From assembly GCF_017808105.1 (NCBI RefSeq), contig NZ_JADBHF010000001.1, positions 496,001-560,000 of the forward strand: a stretch of DNA of 64,000 nt. The letters are read 5' to 3'. This stretch comes from Brevibacterium renqingii. GTDB taxonomy: Bacteria > Actinomycetota > Actinomycetes > Actinomycetales > Brevibacteriaceae. The notes below the pieces were generated by a model, which ran no database searches, was not told the DNA's origin, and saw only the letters and a program-made list of their open reading frames with translations. The translations under genes were made by a program, and so were the position numbers. Below are positions 60,087-64,000 of the stretch, piece after piece (within the stretch, counting starts at the first letter, position 1; each line of letters starts with the position of its first letter).

Positions 60087-60114
60087 GAGCCTGGGCGCTG
60101 ACAGCGGGAGGCTC
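60087..60114. terminator. Hairpin between convergent CobW and GntR genes
   Basis: GAGCCT (60087-60092) pairs with AGGCTC (60109-60114), with CGCT-GAC-AGCG stacked inside. Confidence 0.45.
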
Positions 60115-60132
60115 ACGGTTCCTTGTCCGCGT

Positions 60133-60918
60133 TCAGTCGTCGGAGAGGCCGGGAAGCTCCGAAGCGGCGAAGCGGATGTGCTCCTCGGTCAGCCTCGCCG
60201 CCTCCTCGGTGTCACCGGCGACGATCGCAGCCATGATCGCCCGATGCTGAGCCTGCAGCTCGGACATGAGGCCCTGTTGGTCCTCGATCCGATTGAACGC
60301 CGCGAAGATCGAGGTGCGCAGCGACGTGCGGATCGCTCCCGTGAGATCGGAGAACAGCTGATTGCCCGCCGCCTGTGCGATGGCGACGTGGAACGCGGTG
60401 TCAGCATCGTTGAAGACCTCGAGGCTGATCCCGGGGGTGTCCATCATCGCCAGCTGAGCGTTGATCGCGGCGAGGGCGTCCTCACCGGCGCGGGCGGCCG
60501 CGAGGACGGCGCTGGAGCGCTCGAGCTGGATGCGCGTCTCCGTGACGTCGCTGAGGCTGAAGTTGGTCAAGGCCACGTGGAGGCGGAGGAAGCGGGTGAG
60601 CGCGGCCGAGGGCATCGCGGCGATGAAGGTGCCCGCACCCCGCCCGGAACCGCCGGAGGATCGGACCACGCCGAGGCTCTCGAGGACACGCAGTGCCTCG
60701 CGGACGCTCGCGCGGCTGACGCCGAGCTTGCTCGCGAGATCGCGCTCGGCCGGCAGAGGGTAGCCGACGGTCAGCGAGCCGGCCACGATCTGCTCCTCGA
60801 TCGCATCGATGACCAGCTCATAGGTGTTCGCTCGGGACACCGGTCTCCATGTCGGGCCCGCGGTCGCCTCGGCGCCGGGGGATCGCGCCGATCGTGTCTC
60901 GGCGTCATCGTCACTCAT
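60133..60918 (-). CDS. lldR: FadR-type GntR regulator, likely of lactate use
   Basis: A 261-aa regulator. The HTH (residues about 30-100) has VIDAIEEQIVAGSLTVGYPLPAERDLASKLGVSRASVREALRVLESLGVV. The FCD domain has NDADTAFHVAIAQAAGN, HRAIMAAIVAGD and LTEEHIRFA (ligand His). It is divergent from lldP-lldD, and in other actinobacteria LldR of this type represses lld until lactate binds; the name rests on that context. The start at 60918 is chosen over 60930; both lack a strong RBS. Confidence 0.82.
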   Translation of the reverse strand: MSDDDAETRSARSPGAEATAGPTWRPVSRANTYELVIDAIEEQIVAGSLTVGYPLPAERDLASKLGVSRASVREALRVLESLGVVRSSGGSGRGAGTFIAAMPSAALTRFLRLHVALTNFSLSDVTETRIQLERSSAVLAAARAGEDALAAINAQLAMMDTPGISLEVFNDADTAFHVAIAQAAGNQLFSDLTGAIRTSLRTSIFAAFNRIEDQQGLMSELQAQHRAIMAAIVAGDTEEAARLTEEHIRFAASELPGLSDD

Positions 60919-60999
60919 GGTCGTTCCCACCGGGTCATCATGTCACGTCCCTTCTCGCAATTCCTCTCGATCCGTTCGCATCTGTTCTCCAGGCGGCTC

Positions 61000-61048
61000 T
61001 TGACGCAGTTCACAGACCGGTTCTATGCTCAGATTAATGGTCTGACCT
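61000..61048 (+). promoter_or_regulatory. lldP promoter and GntR operator
   Basis: TTGACG (61000-61005) and TATGCT (61024-61029) are 18 bp apart. GGTC-T-GACC (61039-61047) lies at the expected start of transcription and resembles LldR/FadR-family operators. The 5' UTR would be about 105 nt. Confidence 0.65.
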
Positions 61049-61140
61049 CATAAAGGCCATGCTGAAACTATTCGAGTTCGGAGCGCGTTCACAGGGGAGC
61101 CGTCTCAACGTGGGCAAGCGCCGGCTGTGTTGGAGAGTTC

Positions 61141-62829
61141 ATGTACACACCCGAAATCGCGCCGGTCGCCGACAGCCTGCTGTGGTCGTCTCTGTTGGCG
61201 ATCCTGCCCCTGCTCACGATCTTCATCACGCTCGGCGCGCTCAAGTGGAAAGCCCACTGGGCCGGTCTGTCCGCTGTGGCAGTCGCTCTCATCGTCGCGA
61301 TCGCCGCCTACGGGATGCCGATCGGGCTGGCCGGACTGTCGGCGACGCAGGGCTTCGCCTTCGGTCTGTTCCCGATCATGTGGATCGTCATCACCGCGAT
61401 CTGGCTCTACGAACTCACCGTGCGCTCGGGGCATTTCGAAGATCTGCGGCTGGTCATCAACGTCATCTCCGATGATCCGCGCATCCAGGCCATCATCATC
61501 GCCTTCTGCTTCGGCGGTCTCCTCGAGGCGCTCGCCGGATTCGGCGCCCCTGTGGCGATCACCGGCGTCATGCTCGTGGCCGTGGGATTCACTGCCATGC
61601 GCGCCGCCGTCGTCGTCCTCGTGGCCAACACCGCTCCCGTGGCCTTCGGGGCCATCGCCATCCCGATCATCACCGCCGGCACGCTGACCGGAATCGACTA
61701 CCAGGACATCGGTGCCATGGTCGGTCACCAGACCCCGTTCCTGGCCGCGATCGTTCCGCTCTTCCTCGTGATGCTCGTCGACGGGCGTCGCGGACTGCGC
61801 CAGATCTGGCCGCTGGCGCTGGTCGTCGGCGTCGTGTTCGGTTTCGCTCAGTACATCTCCTCGAACTTCCTCTCGGTCGAGCTCACCGACATCATCGCCT
61901 CGTTGGTCGGCCTCGCCGCCGTCGTCGTGATGCTGCGCTTCTGGAAGCCGAAGGGCGGACAGGACGCCCTCGACCGCATGGCCGACGAGCGTGAGCACGA
62001 AGGCGCCGATGCCCCCGACGCCGGGGGAGCGGCAGCGGCGGTCGCGACCGATGTCGAGAAGACGACCGCGCCTCTGACCGGCTCCCGCGTCTTCCTCGCG
62101 CTCTTCCCCTATCTCCTCGTGATCGTGATCTTCTCAGTGGCCAAGCTCGTTCCCGCTCTGAACAGCTGGCTGGCCTCCACCGATGTGCAGATCCCGTGGC
62201 CCGGTCTCGACGGAAGGCTCCTCACCTCCGCCGGGGAGGCGTCGGCGAGCACGATCTACAACTTCCAATGGCTGTCGTCGCCGGGAACGCTGCTGCTCAT
62301 CTCCGGCATCATCGTCGCCATCGTCTACCGGATGACGGCCAAGGAGGCGCTCGACGTCTTCGTCGTCAACGTCGTCAAGATGCGATTCTCGATTCTCACG
62401 GTCGGTTCGGTGCTCGCGCTGGCCTATGTGATGAACCTGTCGGGTCAGACCATCACGATCGGCACCTGGATCGCCGGCACCGGAGCCTTCTTCGCCTTCC
62501 TCTCGCCGATCCTCGGCTGGCTGGGCACGGCCGTCACGGGCTCGGACACGTCGGCCAACGCCCTGTTCGCGACACTGCAGCAGACGGCGGCGCACGAAGC
62601 CGGCCTCAATCCGCTGCTGCTGGTGGCGGCCAACAGCTCCGGCGGCGTCCTCGGCAAGATGGTCAGCCCGCAGAACCTCACGATCGCGGCGACCGCCGTC
62701 GGCCTGCTCGGCAGGGAGGCGTCGATCTTCCGCCGGGTCATCGGATGGTCACTCGGCATGCTCGTCCTGATGTGCCTGCTCGTCGGGCTCCAGTCGACGA
62801 TCCTGTCCTGGATGGTCCCATCGACCTGA
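61141..62829 (+). CDS. lldP: L-lactate permease
   Basis: A 562-aa lactate permease family protein with about 12-14 hydrophobic segments. Family marks include [33 protein letters not shown], the conserved [31 protein letters not shown], and near the end [15 protein letters not shown] and [16 protein letters not shown]. It imports L-lactate with protons. GGAGAG lies 6 nt before the ATG. It is followed by lldD after 133 nt. Confidence 0.95.
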   Translation: MYTPEIAPVADSLLWSSLLAILPLLTIFITLGALKWKAHWAGLSAVAVALIVAIAAYGMPIGLAGLSATQGFAFGLFPIMWIVITAIWLYELTVRSGHFEDLRLVINVISDDPRIQAIIIAFCFGGLLEALAGFGAPVAITGVMLVAVGFTAMRAAVVVLVANTAPVAFGAIAIPIITAGTLTGIDYQDIGAMVGHQTPFLAAIVPLFLVMLVDGRRGLRQIWPLALVVGVVFGFAQYISSNFLSVELTDIIASLVGLAAVVVMLRFWKPKGGQDALDRMADEREHEGADAPDAGGAAAAVATDVEKTTAPLTGSRVFLALFPYLLVIVIFSVAKLVPALNSWLASTDVQIPWPGLDGRLLTSAGEASASTIYNFQWLSSPGTLLLISGIIVAIVYRMTAKEALDVFVVNVVKMRFSILTVGSVLALAYVMNLSGQTITIGTWIAGTGAFFAFLSPILGWLGTAVTGSDTSANALFATLQQTAAHEAGLNPLLLVAANSSGGVLGKMVSPQNLTIAATAVGLLGREASIFRRVIGWSLGMLVLMCLLVGLQSTILSWMVPST

Positions 62830-62836
62830 GGGCCGC

Positions 62837-62867
62837 GGTCTGAGCCGTGGGGCCTGCGGCTCAGACC
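62837..62867 (+). terminator. Perfect 11-bp hairpin between lldP and lldD
   Basis: GGTCTGAGCCG (62837-62847), a 9-nt loop and CGGCTCAGACC (62857-62867). No T tract, so it may lower lldD expression or protect the lldP message instead of ending transcription. Confidence 0.55.
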
Positions 62868-62962
62868 CTGAGGCAGAACAGCCGCGCCACAGCAGCCCCG
62901 CACATCATCGACAGCCCCACATACCGAACAACCCCAATTGCAACAGCAAGGAGCGATGCACC

Positions 62963-64000
62963 ATGGTCAAGAGGCAGATCCCTCAGCCGTCCGAGATCTT
63001 CGATCTGATGAAGTTCAAGAAGTTCGAACTCGATCCGAAGAGGCGCCGTCTGGAGAACGCTCTGACGATCGAGGACCTGCGTCGGATCGCCAAGCGGCGC
63101 ACGCCTGCCGCGGCGTTCGACTACACCGACGGTGCGGCCGAGGGAGAGATCTCGATGGCGCGCTCGATGCAGTCCTTCCAGGACATCGAGTTCCACCCCT
63201 CGATCCTCAAGGACGTCACCAACGTCGACACGAGCACCCAGATCATGGGCGGCAGCTCGGCCCTGCCCTTCGGCATCGCCCCGACCGGCTTCACCCGACT
63301 GATGCAGACCGAAGGCGAGATCGCCGGAGCCTCCGCGGCCGGTGCCGCCGGCATCCCATTCACTCTCTCGACGCTGGGCACGACCTCGATCGAGGACGTG
63401 AAGAAGGCCAATCCGCACGGCCGGAACTGGTTCCAGCTCTATGTCATGAAGCAGCGCGACATCTCCTACGGCCTCGTCGAGCGGGCGAAGAACGCCGGGT
63501 TCGACACCCTGTTCTTCACCGTCGACGCCCCCGTGGCCGGTGCCCGACTGCGCGACACCCGCAACGGCTTCTCCATTCCGCCGCAGCTGACCCCGCAGAC
63601 GATCCTCAACGCCATCCCCCGCCCCTGGTGGTGGTGGGACTTCCTGACCACCCCGAAGCTCGAATTCGCTTCCCTGTCCGAGACCGGCGGCACGGTCGGC
63701 GAGCTGCTCGACTCGGCGATGGACCCCTCCATCGACTTCGAGGACCTCGCCGAGATCCGAGCCATGTGGCCCGGCAAATTCTCCGTCAAGGGCGTGCAGA
63801 CGCTCGAGGACGCGAAGAGGCTCGCCGATCTCGGCGTCGACTCGATCGTGCTGTCCAACCATGGTGGGCGTCAGCTCGACCGCGCACCTGTGCCGTTCGA
63901 ACTCCTGCCCGAGGTGGCCCGCGAGATCGGCAAGGACGTGGAGATCATCATCGACACCGGCATCCGCAACGGTGCCGATATCGTCGCCGCGCTGGCCCTC
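62963..64000 (+). CDS. lldD: L-lactate dehydrogenase (quinone), 5' part
   Basis: The first 346 codons of a FMN-dependent alpha-hydroxy acid dehydrogenase; it runs off the right edge. Visible are [15 protein letters not shown], the FMN site [18 protein letters not shown] with [25 protein letters not shown], the FMN-contacting Lys in KFSVKGVQT, and the catalytic His with [11 protein letters not shown]. It oxidises L-lactate to pyruvate and reduces menaquinone. AAGGAG at 62948-62953 gives the RBS. A longer N-terminal extension before the core ([23 protein letters not shown]) is typical of actinobacterial LldD. Confidence 0.95.
   Translation, partial: MVKRQIPQPSEIFDLMKFKKFELDPKRRRLENALTIEDLRRIAKRRTPAAAFDYTDGAAEGEISMARSMQSFQDIEFHPSILKDVTNVDTSTQIMGGSSALPFGIAPTGFTRLMQTEGEIAGASAAGAAGIPFTLSTLGTTSIEDVKKANPHGRNWFQLYVMKQRDISYGLVERAKNAGFDTLFFTVDAPVAGARLRDTRNGFSIPPQLTPQTILNAIPRPWWWWDFLTTPKLEFASLSETGGTVGELLDSAMDPSIDFEDLAEIRAMWPGKFSVKGVQTLEDAKRLADLGVDSIVLSNHGGRQLDRAPVPFELLPEVAREIGKDVEIIIDTGIRNGADIVAALAL

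Overview
The window looks like a high-GC actinobacterial chromosome, most likely Micrococcales and probably Brevibacterium or a close relative. The support is strong GC bias at third codon positions, many genes with no Shine-Dalgarno sequence whose -10 box lies just before the ATG, an actinobacterial-style narKGHJI operon, a riboflavin operon under an FMN riboswitch, and LldP/LldD lactate use. The genus is an inference from protein character; no rRNA or marker gene is present. I see no IS element, integrase, prophage, CRISPR array, tRNA or rRNA.

Layout. 1-10.7 kb: the tail of an acyltransferase-3 membrane protein, a cystathionine gamma-synthase-type enzyme, a sensor kinase / response regulator / DUF4097 operon, an NAD(P)-binding protein, a DUF421 protein, an amidohydrolase divergent from a DUF402 protein, and a CurA-like reductase. 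10.7-14.1 kb: an ABC-F ATPase with a leader peptide and hairpin, and an asparaginase divergent from a YjbR/MmcQ protein. 14.1-22.3 kb: a complete JetABCD (Wadjet) anti-plasmid system with 4-nt overlaps, followed with no gap by an MFS transporter. 22.5-24.3 kb: pyruvate oxidase. 24.4-28.6 kb: ribD-ribE-ribBA-ribH on the minus strand behind an FMN riboswitch whose terminator-like hairpin also holds the ribD ribosome binding site. 28.7-40.9 kb: MarR with an MFS transporter, a DUF805 protein, a TDT transporter divergent from an ATPase/YhgE-Pip pair, a LysE/LysG pair, and a RecQ-like helicase. 40.4-45.2 kb: a small membrane protein, a VOC protein, a PEP-mutase/isocitrate lyase-family protein, a DUF998 protein and an amidase.

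45.3-56.1 kb is a nitrate respiration block. A HTH regulator with four Fe-S-type cysteines (+) converges on narKGHJI (-), and mobA (+) diverges from narK. The same 17-bp palindrome, TTCTAC-N5-GTAGAA, lies upstream of the regulator gene and between narK and mobA. This predicts one regulator controlling itself, the reductase operon and a cofactor gene. 56.1-60.9 kb: an APC permease divergent from a GntR regulator with two copies of a GGATCCAAT operator, and a CobW GTPase. 60.1-64 kb: a FadR-type GntR regulator divergent from lldP-lldD (lldD runs off the window), with a GGTCTGACC operator at the start of transcription.

Start sites were moved downstream of the longest open frame where an RBS, a leaderless -10 or family length argued for it. 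Operators, promoters and hairpins were found by eye, with no folding or searching.
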